The position numbers and the translations under genes are program-made. Positions 1-10,200 of a stretch of DNA of 64,000 bases are shown here, in pieces; the first letter of the stretch is position 1, and each line of letters starts with the position of its first letter. The notes beneath the pieces are model-generated. The model saw nothing but the letters and a program-made list of their open reading frames with translations. It was not told the DNA's origin and made no database searches. The DNA lies in the NCBI RefSeq assembly GCF_030384665.1, contig NC_083677.1, forward strand, positions 1,485,501 to 1,549,500, written 5' to 3'. This stretch comes from Lodderomyces elongisporus (lineage: Eukaryota; Ascomycota; Pichiomycetes; Serinales; Debaryomycetaceae).

Positions 1-3000
1 TGAACTTACAACCGCTGAATCTAACGTATCCTCGGGTGTAGAACTTAGTGATCCCAGTACATTAGTAAAAACGACCATTGCTGCAGACTTGTTCACTGAA
101 TATACCTCTTTGTACGTTACAAAAGCCACCAACGGTCAAGTCTCCCCAAATCTGGCATTGGTGATCAAAGTAACAACAAACTCCGACGGAGCCCTTACTA
201 CTTTGACGAATGAGATGACTTACCAAACTTCTTTCACTACAAGATACGAACTTACCGATGATGGTGGAAATATTGAAACAAAGACAGTTAAGGTGTATGT
301 GGTAAAAGTAGTCAACAATGAATTTTTCACAATTTTTTCCCCAGTGAGCCTGAGATCGTCTACAACCCTAAAAACCTCTGGAATGAGTAGTAGGCAGGTT
401 TTATCAACGGAAGTGACACCCACTGAAGCGGGGGTAACAAATCCCATTCCGAATATTGATGAAAGCTCCATACAATCTACGGATTTGGATTCAATCAGCT
501 CTAGTAACACAGATATTGCTACACAATTGGAGACTAAACTCATTGGTCAATCTGTTGATTTTTCAACTGACACTATTGATTTGGAATTCACTGAATCCTC
601 GATATTAGAGTCTGAAACTCCCACGATGGTGGAGCTATCACAACCCAATATGTCAAATAATGAGTCTGCAGGACTTTTGAATGGGGGATTAACCGAATCT
701 TTGAGTAGTGAGTTTATTGAACCTCCACAGTCCAGTTCAGGCCCTCCAACAGAGCTGAGTTATGCACAGTACACACCAACTGAGTCAAAGGATTTTGCTC
801 TTTTAAACATTAGTTCCGATACAGAAACGGAAACAGAGTTTAGCGAACTGTTGATAAAAGAAACCGAGGAGGCTTTTTCAGCAGAGTCTTACGACTTCAT
901 CGATACTCAGCTCAAAGTGGACACAGTAGATACGGATTCTACTAATCCTGCACATTCTAATCTTCAAGAAACAAGTCAAGTGGAGTCAAATGAGGTTGTT
1001 AACACCATTTCATTCAACTCCGATATTGAGCCCACAATTGAGCCTATGGGTACAGATTCAGTCGATACCATGACTGGTGCAGAGTCTTTTGAACCTCTAG
1101 ATTCAGAGTCGACAGTACCTTTATCTTTAGTAGCATCTATCAACGGTAGCATGTTGACTGAATTTACCTCATTGTATCATACAAAAGGTATCGACGGAAT
1201 AAATTACCCAACCCTGGTATTGGTGATAAATGTTATAAAGGGCTCTGAGGGTGACGTCTTAACTTTGACAAAGGATATTAGTTTGCAAACTTTGTTCACG
1301 ACATGGTATGAGTATACGGATGATAGTGGTAAAATTGACAGAAAAGTCGTGGAAATATTGGTGACAGATGATATCAACAATAGATTAGTTACAGTATTTG
1401 ACCCGCAAGCACGAAGCGTGATATCAAGCTCTACCAAATCTTCTGCACTCGCTGAACCTACTGAATCTACTGAATCCATTGAATCTATCGAATCTACTGA
1501 GTCTACTGAATCCATTCAATCTACTGAATCTACCGAGTCTACTGAATCTACGGAGTCTACTGAATCTACCGAGTCTACTGAATCTACTGAATCCATCGAA
1601 TCTACTGAATCCATTGAATCTATTGAATCCGTTGAATCTAACGAATCTACTGAGTCTACTGAGTCTACTGAGTCTACTGAATCTACTGAGTCTATTGAAC
1701 TTACTGACTTTACTGAATCCATTCAATCTACTGAATCTACTGAATCTACTGAATCTACTGAATCTACTGAATCTACTGAGTCCACTGAGTCTACTGAATC
1801 CATTAAGTCTACTGAATCCATTCAATCTACAGAGCCTATTGAATCTACTAAGTCTATTGAATCTACTGAATCCATCGAATCTACTGAATCTATCGAATCT
1901 ACTGAGTCTTTGGAAACAGATACAATAAAACTCACAGAACCAAGTGACACTGAACCAACTACAAATATTATATCTCCAACAGAGTATACTTCAATTTATT
2001 TCACTAAAGACATTGATGGTTCAAGTTTACTAACGCTGGCGTTGATCATCAAGATGACTACTGACTCTGATGGACAACTTATGACTTTGACCAACGAGAT
2101 ACAAGATCAGACCTTGTTCACTACATGGTATGAGTATACTGACGATGGTGGACAGGTGGGGACAAAGACAGTTGAAGTACTAGTGACAAAAGATGAAAAC
2201 CAGACGGAGAAATTGGTTACCGTATTTAATCCGTCACCACTCGATTTGACATTGAGTCTGGAACAACCTGATCTAAACAGTTTACTTGAAATGTCTTTTA
2301 AGTCAACCTTAACTGAACCTATTGAAACGCAGTCATTTAAAACTACTGATGCAATATTTGAAAAGTCTACCAGTGTAGATACCACACAAAATGTCAATAC
2401 TGAGTCGATAGTGGAAACAAATCAAGAACCTACTAGCCTGTCGACTATGTCTTTGCTTCAAATGATTGATACAAAAACCATCAAATCTCACGAAAATAAA
2501 ATTTCTGAATCTATCGAATCAAATTTTAATGGACTTTCCAATACTGAGTACAGTGAATCTTTAGGTGGTGAATCCATTGAAACTACACACGTAGAGCCGG
2601 TTGAGACTATCAGTACTGATTCCAGCGAAGCTACAGATGTGGTGTCGGTAGAACTTACCAAAATTGCAAAATCAACTGGCGATGCTCACAATATGTTCAC
2701 AGAATTCACAACAATATTTTATATGAGTGACAACAATGGCTCGATTGAGCCTACCCTGTTATTAGCAATTAAAGTGACTAATGACTCTGATGGGAACTTT
2801 TTAACGTTGACGCACGACATCAAAGATGAAACACAATTTACAACTTGGATTCAGTATACGAATGATGCTGGTGGCCTAGATACTAAAATTGTTGAAGTGT
2901 TAGTAACGATGAATAAAGATGATAATGGATGGATCACTATTTTTGATCTGCAAACACTGAGTGTCCTTAACAATCAAAGTGAATTGAGACCACATAGTTC

Positions 3001-6000
3001 ATCTGCTAATCATGCAACTATTAATTCAGTTGACATCACGCAAACAGAGTCAATCGAAACTATCGACGTTGAGATTTCAGAAGTCATTGAAGTAGACTCT
3101 TTTGATACCGCCGGTATGACATCAATCGAAACCACTAATCCTGAGACTTATGAACCTACAAATGCAGGATCAAATAGCATTGTATATTCAAAGATTACCA
3201 ACTCTGCAGATATAAAGACCATATTGGATCGTGACGCATCCACTATATACACTTCTTTATATATCGCAAGCGATGATGAAGGATTAATTACTCCAACACT
3301 GATATTGGTGATAAAAAAATCAACAGATTTGGAAGGAAATATTGTGATGTTGACATCCAATATTGATAAAGAAACGCTTATCACAACTTGGTTTGAGTCA
3401 ACTGCTGATAGTGGAGAAGTGAAAACAATACCAGTTGAAATTTTAGTTACAACCAGACTCTCAGAAAATGAATGGGTAACAATAATCAACCCAACAGCAT
3501 CAAGTGCAATAGAAACTATTGAAACTATTGAAACTTTGAAGACAAATGCTATCACATCTCAAAACACTATACAAGTTGAAACTGTTGAAACTGTTGAAAC
3601 TGCAAGTCCACTTCTGCTAAACTTTTCTGGTGTATTGCCTATTCATTCTACAAATGCAAAATCCTCCGATCTTGCACAGGTTCAATCAACAAAGTCCACA
3701 GATACTGAAAATGTTGACATTACAACTAATGTTGTTGAGTCAATTAATTCTATGCAACCATCATCAGTATCAGCATTAATCGACGCCAGTGTTGTGACAC
3801 AATATACATCTTTGTATATTACAAAGGGCCCGGGTGGAGAGTCTGTTCCAACCCTGGTGTTAGTTGTAAAGGTTATAAAAGATGACAAAGGAAATGAGGC
3901 GACATTAACAAATGATATTTTAGATCAAACAACGTTTGCTACGTCCTATAGTCTTATCGTTGATAGTGGAGAAACCATCGTAAACACTATAAAAGTTTTG
4001 GTGACAATAGATGAAACCGGAGAGCTTGTCACTAATTTCGAACAAAATATGCTAGTTGCAACTACTAGTATGGTCGATTCTGAATTCAGTAGTATTGATA
4101 CTGAAGAGCTTTCCAACGCGGCGTCTTTTGAAAGTGCCGATATTGGTGCTAATGTTTCTGTGCCTAAAGAATCTAGCACATCAGAAATATTTACAAGTAC
4201 CGAACCTATAGAGGTAGAGAGTATTTTCGGGGAGCACATCCTCACTAATTATACTTCAATTTATTTCACTAAAGACATTGATGGTTCAAGTTTACCAACG
4301 CTGGCGTTGATCATCAAGATGACTACTGACTCCGATGGACAACTTATGACTTTGACCAACGAGATACAAGATCAGACCTTGTTCACTACATGGTATGAGT
4401 ATACTGACGATAGTGGACAGGTGGGGACAAAGACAATTGAAGTATTAGTGACAAACGATGAAACCCAGACGGAGAAATTTGTTACCATATTTAATCCGTC
4501 ACCACTCGATTTGACATTGAGTCTGGAACAACCTGATCTAAACAGTTTACTTGAGAATTCGACGACTTCAGATTACATTGAGTACTGGACAGCGAAACCT
4601 ACCAACTCTTTTAATTCCGAATTCACAGAAGGGCACAATTTCATTTCTGATGTACCCACAATCACAAAGTCTTCTCGAGTCGGTAATGGACGAAATTCTT
4701 TCTCCATTGAAAGCAGTCCTGCTGTTCCCGAGATTTCCTTATCGGCATCTTTAACCAATGATGCAGTAAATACTTCAACACTAGTTGATATTGATATTGA
4801 TGATGGCATCAAAATTTCAGAGGTGGAGATATACAGCACATCATTGAATCCCCATGCAACAAAAGAACCCTTGGATTCCATCGATCTGAGAATTTCGCTT
4901 GGTAATGAAATGACTAGCTTGGCTAGACAAACAGGTGTTGTTCAGAGTACAGATAATTTTGGGTCACTTGCCTTGTCGTTTGAAAGTCACAGTTTGTGGA
5001 ATTCTTCTACAAATGCAGAAGCTACTTCTTATGCGTTTGGGTTTTTTGGCAACAGTAGTGGTGTCATTTTATCCGGTGTTGATCTGAATAGCCCAAAATC
5101 AGTGGGCTCTACTAATGAACTGGAATCCATTAAACTGAGAATTACAGAAACAAATCTTTCACAAGAACTGGGTGATGCTAGACTGGGATTGATTGACTCC
5201 TTTGGAGCGACAAATGATTATGTTGCCACTGGTACTGATAGTGGTAGTGCAAACTACATGGTAGATACAGCAAGTACGGAAATGCTGTATGAGAGCATTA
5301 ATAGCTTGTCCTCTGCAATGACTTCAGAAACTAGCCAAGACCGAAGCTTCGGCGGCTTGCAAAGCTGGCAAAGCTTGCCCAGTTTAGACAGTTTAGACAG
5401 TTTACAAAGTGTTCAAGGTGGTGGAGTTATTGAATCAACTGCAACCACTAGGATTCAACCTTATAATCAGTCTGTATCCATGTTTTCAGAATATTCAAAA
5501 ACTTCAACATCGTCTTTAGATGAAACTGGGTTGACTTTGAAATCGAATAGCGAAATGTCAATTTCGGTAGATACAGCACTCCATATTGCATCTGATGGTC
5601 TAGTGTATACTCAAGATGGGATACTTTCAACGCAACAAGGGACTTCTGTTCAATCAATAAAACATTCAAATGACTTACTGCTCAAAACCTTCACTTCCCA
5701 AATATCATCTTTTTCAATACATAAATGCAAGAGAGACGACAAAGATTGCACCGAATCTACGAGCGTAGTCATTGTGGAAACAGTGATTATTTCAGAGTCC
5801 CATTTGATGCCACCAATACTGAGTACCGCCATTGATTCCAGTTACGAAAAAATATCTTCAACTAAAGCCCAATCGCAAGATGTTGAGGGCCCTAAGCTCA
5901 CTGTAAGCACACTGATCGATGCTGCTCCAGGTATTGTCACGTTTGCCACATGTAACAGTAGGGACGATGATTGCATCCCAATCTCAACTATTGAAAGTCT

Positions 6001-6937
6001 TCTTCACAGCGAAAGTGGAAATATAGACAATAATACAGATACAGAGTCTGTGGCAAAAAGCAGCGACTCAGCGGTACTGCAGCGAGTCGTTTCAAACACG
6101 CTAGAAACAATCGATGGAGACAATAAATCTCGTGATGCATCAGATGTTTTGGCTTTATCAAAATTATATTCTGATACTCAGGCTAGTATGATACCGAGTT
6201 TTAGTAGCGAACAAACCACAAGTTTAACTCAAGATCTAACTTTGTTAATCAATAAGACCCAAAGTTTTCTGGATTCCAACTCCATAGAACCTGTGATATC
6301 CGAGCAGTTGCTTGGAATTTCTCATACGTTGGGAACTTCAATGAATACTGGATTTACTTCGTTGTCACGGACGAGGCATGGATTGTCTATTAGTAATAAT
6401 GGTGGCGCTATAGACGAAAGCCTAGTAGATATCAACACAGTGGAATTGCCCAGTGATGCAAATACTGATGATCTCATTATTGGCTCGAATATAATGTTAG
6501 ATACCCCAACTCATGGTAGTGCCGTTGGTAGAAGTGGAGGTGGTAGTGGTAGTGGTAGTGGTCTCAGTAATATTTCACCTTTGTCTCGGTCAATTAATTC
6601 AGCTGAGCCTGTGTATTGTTCATCATTGACTCCTAGTGAAGTTATTTCGGACGACATACAATCAATGGCAGCTTGGTCTTTGGTGTTGAGCTCCGAGGCT
6701 ACAAATTTACAGCCCATAGCCACTAACAATGGTGAAGAACATCCACAAGGCTCATTAGAATCTTTCGATACTACTGCAAGATCAAGAACAACCGACGCTA
6801 CCGTCAAAGTTTCAGATCATGCATCTACCCAAGCCAACAATTCATTTATAGGAGATACAATTGACAACAAAGCCCAAAGGACTGGTATCTCGATCCTTGT
6901 GACTTTCATAATTTCTTTTTTCATAATAATTGTTTAA
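1..6937 (+). CDS. Large GPI-anchored repeat-rich cell-wall protein (adhesin-like), 5' partial
   Basis: The frame is open from the left edge (first full codon at base 2) to a TAA at 6935-6937, so the start, signal peptide and N-terminal domain lie outside the window. About 2,310 residues are visible, very rich in Ser, Thr and Glu. They carry seven copies of an approximately 83-residue module, a long Ser-Thr-Glu tract (about 1447-1915), and near the C-terminus two similar Cys-x6-Cys motifs (codons near 5725/5746 and 5951/5972). The protein ends in a purely hydrophobic tail (ILVTFIISFFIIIV) with no charged residues after it, as in GPI-anchored wall proteins. Size, composition and tail suggest a surface adhesin of the broad Als/Hyr/Iff/Flo type. 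I do not recognise the module as belonging to a named family. A role in adhesion is inference from architecture. Confidence 0.85.
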   Translation, partial: ELTTAESNVSSGVELSDPSTLVKTTIAADLFTEYTSLYVTKATNGQVSPNLALVIKVTTNSDGALTTLTNEMTYQTSFTTRYELTDDGGNIETKTVKVYVVKVVNNEFFTIFSPVSLRSSTTLKTSGMSSRQVLSTEVTPTEAGVTNPIPNIDESSIQSTDLDSISSSNTDIATQLETKLIGQSVDFSTDTIDLEFTESSILESETPTMVELSQPNMSNNESAGLLNGGLTESLSSEFIEPPQSSSGPPTELSYAQYTPTESKDFALLNISSDTETETEFSELLIKETEEAFSAESYDFIDTQLKVDTVDTDSTNPAHSNLQETSQVESNEVVNTISFNSDIEPTIEPMGTDSVDTMTGAESFEPLDSESTVPLSLVASINGSMLTEFTSLYHTKGIDGINYPTLVLVINVIKGSEGDVLTLTKDISLQTLFTTWYEYTDDSGKIDRKVVEILVTDDINNRLVTVFDPQARSVISSSTKSSALAEPTESTESIESIESTESTESIQSTESTESTESTESTESTESTESTESIESTESIESIESVESNESTESTESTESTESTESIELTDFTESIQSTESTESTESTESTESTESTESTESIKSTESIQSTEPIESTKSIESTESIESTESIESTESLETDTIKLTEPSDTEPTTNIISPTEYTSIYFTKDIDGSSLLTLALIIKMTTDSDGQLMTLTNEIQDQTLFTTWYEYTDDGGQVGTKTVEVLVTKDENQTEKLVTVFNPSPLDLTLSLEQPDLNSLLEMSFKSTLTEPIETQSFKTTDAIFEKSTSVDTTQNVNTESIVETNQEPTSLSTMSLLQMIDTKTIKSHENKISESIESNFNGLSNTEYSESLGGESIETTHVEPVETISTDSSEATDVVSVELTKIAKSTGDAHNMFTEFTTIFYMSDNNGSIEPTLLLAIKVTNDSDGNFLTLTHDIKDETQFTTWIQYTNDAGGLDTKIVEVLVTMNKDDNGWITIFDLQTLSVLNNQSELRPHSSSANHATINSVDITQTESIETIDVEISEVIEVDSFDTAGMTSIETTNPETYEPTNAGSNSIVYSKITNSADIKTILDRDASTIYTSLYIASDDEGLITPTLILVIKKSTDLEGNIVMLTSNIDKETLITTWFESTADSGEVKTIPVEILVTTRLSENEWVTIINPTASSAIETIETIETLKTNAITSQNTIQVETVETVETASPLLLNFSGVLPIHSTNAKSSDLAQVQSTKSTDTENVDITTNVVESINSMQPSSVSALIDASVVTQYTSLYITKGPGGESVPTLVLVVKVIKDDKGNEATLTNDILDQTTFATSYSLIVDSGETIVNTIKVLVTIDETGELVTNFEQNMLVATTSMVDSEFSSIDTEELSNAASFESADIGANVSVPKESSTSEIFTSTEPIEVESIFGEHILTNYTSIYFTKDIDGSSLPTLALIIKMTTDSDGQLMTLTNEIQDQTLFTTWYEYTDDSGQVGTKTIEVLVTNDETQTEKFVTIFNPSPLDLTLSLEQPDLNSLLENSTTSDYIEYWTAKPTNSFNSEFTEGHNFISDVPTITKSSRVGNGRNSFSIESSPAVPEISLSASLTNDAVNTSTLVDIDIDDGIKISEVEIYSTSLNPHATKEPLDSIDLRISLGNEMTSLARQTGVVQSTDNFGSLALSFESHSLWNSSTNAEATSYAFGFFGNSSGVILSGVDLNSPKSVGSTNELESIKLRITETNLSQELGDARLGLIDSFGATNDYVATGTDSGSANYMVDTASTEMLYESINSLSSAMTSETSQDRSFGGLQSWQSLPSLDSLDSLQSVQGGGVIESTATTRIQPYNQSVSMFSEYSKTSTSSLDETGLTLKSNSEMSISVDTALHIASDGLVYTQDGILSTQQGTSVQSIKHSNDLLLKTFTSQISSFSIHKCKRDDKDCTESTSVVIVETVIISESHLMPPILSTAIDSSYEKISSTKAQSQDVEGPKLTVSTLIDAAPGIVTFATCNSRDDDCIPISTIESLLHSESGNIDNNTDTESVAKSSDSAVLQRVVSNTLETIDGDNKSRDASDVLALSKLYSDTQASMIPSFSSEQTTSLTQDLTLLINKTQSFLDSNSIEPVISEQLLGISHTLGTSMNTGFTSLSRTRHGLSISNNGGAIDESLVDINTVELPSDANTDDLIIGSNIMLDTPTHGSAVGRSGGGSGSGSGLSNISPLSRSINSAEPVYCSSLTPSEVISDDIQSMAAWSLVLSSEATNLQPIATNNGEEHPQGSLESFDTTARSRTTDATVKVSDHASTQANNSFIGDTIDNKAQRTGISILVTFIISFFIIIV
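1447..1915 (+). repeat. Short in-frame Ser-Thr-Glu / Ser-Ile-Glu tandem tract
   Basis: The tract has some 50 imperfect 9-base units, mostly TCTACTGAA or TCTACTGAG (S-T-E), mixed with TCC-ATT-GAA (S-I-E). It lies between the second and third modules of the cell-wall protein. The unit is a multiple of three and the frame stays open, so length can vary without frameshift. Such tracts serve as O-glycosylated stalks in yeast wall proteins. Long antisense open frames here are artefacts of the repeat. Confidence 0.9.
1985..2289 (+). repeat. Module-3 copy of a 305-bp near-identical direct repeat
   Basis: This block matches 4250-4554 with 9 mismatches by my count and no gaps (about 97% identity). It covers all of module 3 and the linker that follows, ending at the codons for SLL. 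The other modules are far more diverged from it. Confidence 0.85.
4250..4554 (+). repeat. Module-7 copy of the 305-bp near-identical direct repeat
   Basis: Partner of 1985-2289. Identity begins abruptly at the Tyr-Thr-Ser codons and ends abruptly after TTTACTTGA. This is the pattern left by gene conversion or a recent segmental copy. Confidence 0.85.
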
Positions 6938-7259
6938 ATTCAATAAAGAGCGAGTTTTTGTTTTTGTTTTTGTTCTTGTTTTTGTTTTTCTTTCAGTAGA
7001 TTATGCAACATCAATTATAAATAAAATAAGGATGTACTATTCTAAAGCGTAGTGTGTTTGGATTTGTTTAGAAAATTTATGAACTCTAAGTATTTTAGTT
7101 GGTTATATACTCCGCATGAAAACGTAAAAAAGGGAAAACTTCACAACTAAGTAGAAAAGTTTTACAACAAAACAGAAAAAGCAAGAAGTTGAAATAGTGA
7201 CACTAAAAGATCGTTTTGAAATAATAATCTAAACTTTTTTTTATCATTATTATTATTTT
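6938..7259. other. Intergenic, convergent 3' ends
   Basis: These 322 bases hold the 3' ends of the cell-wall gene and SNT2. They show a TTTTTG-type run just after the stop (about 6954-6990) and A/T-rich stretches. I see no gene. Confidence 0.6.
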
Positions 7260-10200
7260 CTATATTAATATATCACCTATAGTTATTTTACTTCTAGGTG
7301 CCTCTGCCTTCGCCGTAGTTCCCCTTTTCAAAATATTGGGAGTGTATACATTGCTAACCCTATCATTTGAATCTATAATTCCATAATTTTCACCATTTAC
7401 AGGTGTCTCCAACATAGCCTTCAATCTGTTTATGTTCTTATCATGTTCGATTTTTTGTTCAGATTTTGACTTTGATTTCGACTGGTTGCATGATTGACAC
7501 AAATGGGCACCACTATTCAGGGGCCACCATATTGGCGATGTTTTTGAATCGCATTTGGAACAAACAAAAGCAGTTGCAAACACTTCTTCATGCCTCGATG
7601 CGTTAGAATTTAACATATTTTTACCATATTCTTTAGATATTGACGCCAACAACAGCAGATTGTTAAACCTTGATTTTCGCTCTCGTGCAAGGCTTTCCAA
7701 ATACAAAGAAACCACCGGTTTCGATTCATGGTCCCTACTTCCAATACGTCTCCCTAAGTCTCTAAAATTCAAGATCGTATCGCGTGATTGATCGTGTTTT
7801 GGGCAAACCAAGATGGGCCTCAATTTTCCAACTTTGTTGTTCACCATCAGGTTATGTGTACCGCGACTAGTTTCATCCAAAGTAAAACCTAATTTGTAGT
7901 TTGGCGTGTCCTGTGCACAAGTAGGGTGGTAAAAATTGTCATCGGGACATAAGTTGCATTTCACAAGTGCCCCATTTGGAAATTTACAAATTGCACATCT
8001 TTTATTGTGATTTGCAGCAATGGTTTCAGCAAAATCTGTTGCTATGGTAATCTTGTTTTCAACAAGTTTGGTACTCTTTTGAAAAGGTGACGTCAAAGTT
8101 TGCAGCAGCGGTATCAGATGCAGCAGATAGTGACTAAATATTGCACACAACAAGTGGCACCATCTACCATCCGCAGTTGATTTCAAATAATCTGGTCGCA
8201 CATGGTGACTTCCAACAAGTGCCAACTCATAATTAGACTCTTTTGCATAGCATAGATAACATGAATACTCTATCGAATTAATTGGCTTCATGTCATTCAT
8301 GCACGGCTCGCATAGCCATTCTTTTGGACATTTGCTAGACTTGCCAAAGACATCCAACCCAGTACACGAGGCATGAACATTCACTCCGCATGCTGCGCAA
8401 ATCAACATTTCAAGAAAAGATTCCTTTGCAACATCGTGCTCTCTGCACACGCAGCATTTTCGTTCTTGAGGTGAAAAAGGTGCCTCAATTTCAGTAGAGC
8501 TATTTTCAAAATTAAAATCGTGCTTCATATGGTTCAAATTGTACCTTGGATACTGTCTAATATTATTAATAGCATTTGCAATTGTGTTGAAAGTATCTTC
8601 ATCAACTTGGCTGTTGCTCATCGACTTTGATTCGAAATTCCATTTTGGTAACTCGTATTGACTATTATAAAGTCTTGATTTGACAATCTCGCCAAGCTCT
8701 TTCTCGACAACACCATCATATGCATCGTCACTAAAAACTTTCAAACAAGTTTTAGTTGGAACAAAAACGTTTTTCTTAGTATCTTCTAGTTTTGAAGCGA
8801 CAGGTGAAGGAGTAGATGAACTATATTTGTTTTGATTCTTCTTTGGCAGAATATTAACAGCCTTTACTGAAGTTAATTGATTGCCAGGATTAGTACGAGA
8901 TTTTGTGAGAGGATGCAGACTTAGTGAAGATGTGCTAAGCTCGTCAATGTCTTCCTCCGCTTCCATATCATATGCATCTTGAGACTCGATACGTTCTAGA
9001 ATGGCATTTGCGTCTGCAAGAAGCTCCCATTCCGTTCTTTTCCTTGATCCACTCGATTTACTAGCTGTTCGCAATACATTTGAAGGAAAATCCCATACAA
9101 CTGCATAGCGTCTCCATAATCGAGCACACCGAAAGCATAGTGCAAGAATGGGTTCGTTCGTCGTTTGAATCTTTGTTTCTTGACCCGTGATTTTAAACCA
9201 TTGCTGTGACTTTGAGGACTGACAATGTTTACAAATAAACCCCGCTTTTCTAGTAACTACTGTACTGTCTTCGTATGATGAATCGTCACGAAAGCCAGAA
9301 GTATCTACTGAATTGTCACCAGAAATATCTCTCGACTTTTCATTTGTCTTCAGAACTTTTTCGTCTATGTCTGCTGCCTTGATAGCAGATTTCGCCTTTT
9401 TACGAGTCCTGCCTTCAAAGTTCCCCCATATATCCATTCCGTTTTTAGTTTTCTTCCAAAGATAGTAGTATCTTACTACTTGACTCATCGGTTGGGTTTT
9501 AACCGCTTTTTGCACATAGTACAATTCACTTCCATATTCTTTAACTCCCTGTTCAAAACGCTTGATCTCCTCCCTATTAAACACCGGCTCATTTAATTTC
9601 TTTTTTGTAAGTTTGCGTACATTCTCGAGAGCACGCTTTGTATCTCTACCAAACTCTAGATAGAAACGAAGTGCAGCGTCAACAAAATTTGGAGAGTTTG
9701 GTGATAACCCAAGTGCTTCGGCAGTGGAAGAACACTTTTCTAAATAGGAATCAAGCTGGCTAAACGAATCATTTATATCTTCTTCGGGAGTAGACCAGAG
9801 TAGTGTGCATGTTTTCCCCATCCCATCATCGACTCCTCTCTCTATATAACCCTTTGGACGTGGTTTTAACCATTCCGGATACGAGCGGGGGTCCATTCCC
9901 ACATACTCTGAAGGAACTTCCAACTTTGAGTCTTCGACAATGCCCAATTTAGCTTCATTTTCATTTTCATTTAAAGTTTTCTTCTTTGGCAGCGTCTGTT
10001 TCAGTTTCAGTTTCGGTATCGGTCCCCCCGATTTCAAATTTAGATCCAAGTTCAGCTTAGTCTTCAGGTTCGCCTTCAGCTTCAGCTTCAGTTTCAGGTT
10101 TTCAACATCATAATAAACGATAGGGTGGCCGTTACATTCTGGTATATATGAAGCCTGGTGACGCGTACCAATTCTTGTACTAGCACGCGCATACGGTGAC

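Larger units (their letters stand above)
86..4500 (+). repeat. Seven copies of an ~83-residue protein module
   Basis: Module copies lie at about 86-340, 1154-1402, 1978-2230, 2694-2946, 3239-3492, 3791-4041 and 4247-4498. Each opens with a T-E/x-Y/F-T-S-L/I-Y block. It continues with a Gly turn, a hydrophobic strand (LALVIKVT-like), S/T-D-x-x-G-x-x-x-T-L-T, then FTTWYEYTDD-G, a V-E-V-L-V-T strand, and closes with VTIFNP-like residues. Copies are separated by Ser/Thr/Glu-rich linkers of very different length. The alternation of strands and turns suggests a beta-sandwich repeat, which is inference. Confidence 0.85.

Noticed and set aside
1424..1928. Long antisense and out-of-frame open frames rich in Arg-Phe-Ser or Asn-Leu
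   Set aside because: They are shadows of the S-T-E nine-base repeat of the cell-wall gene.
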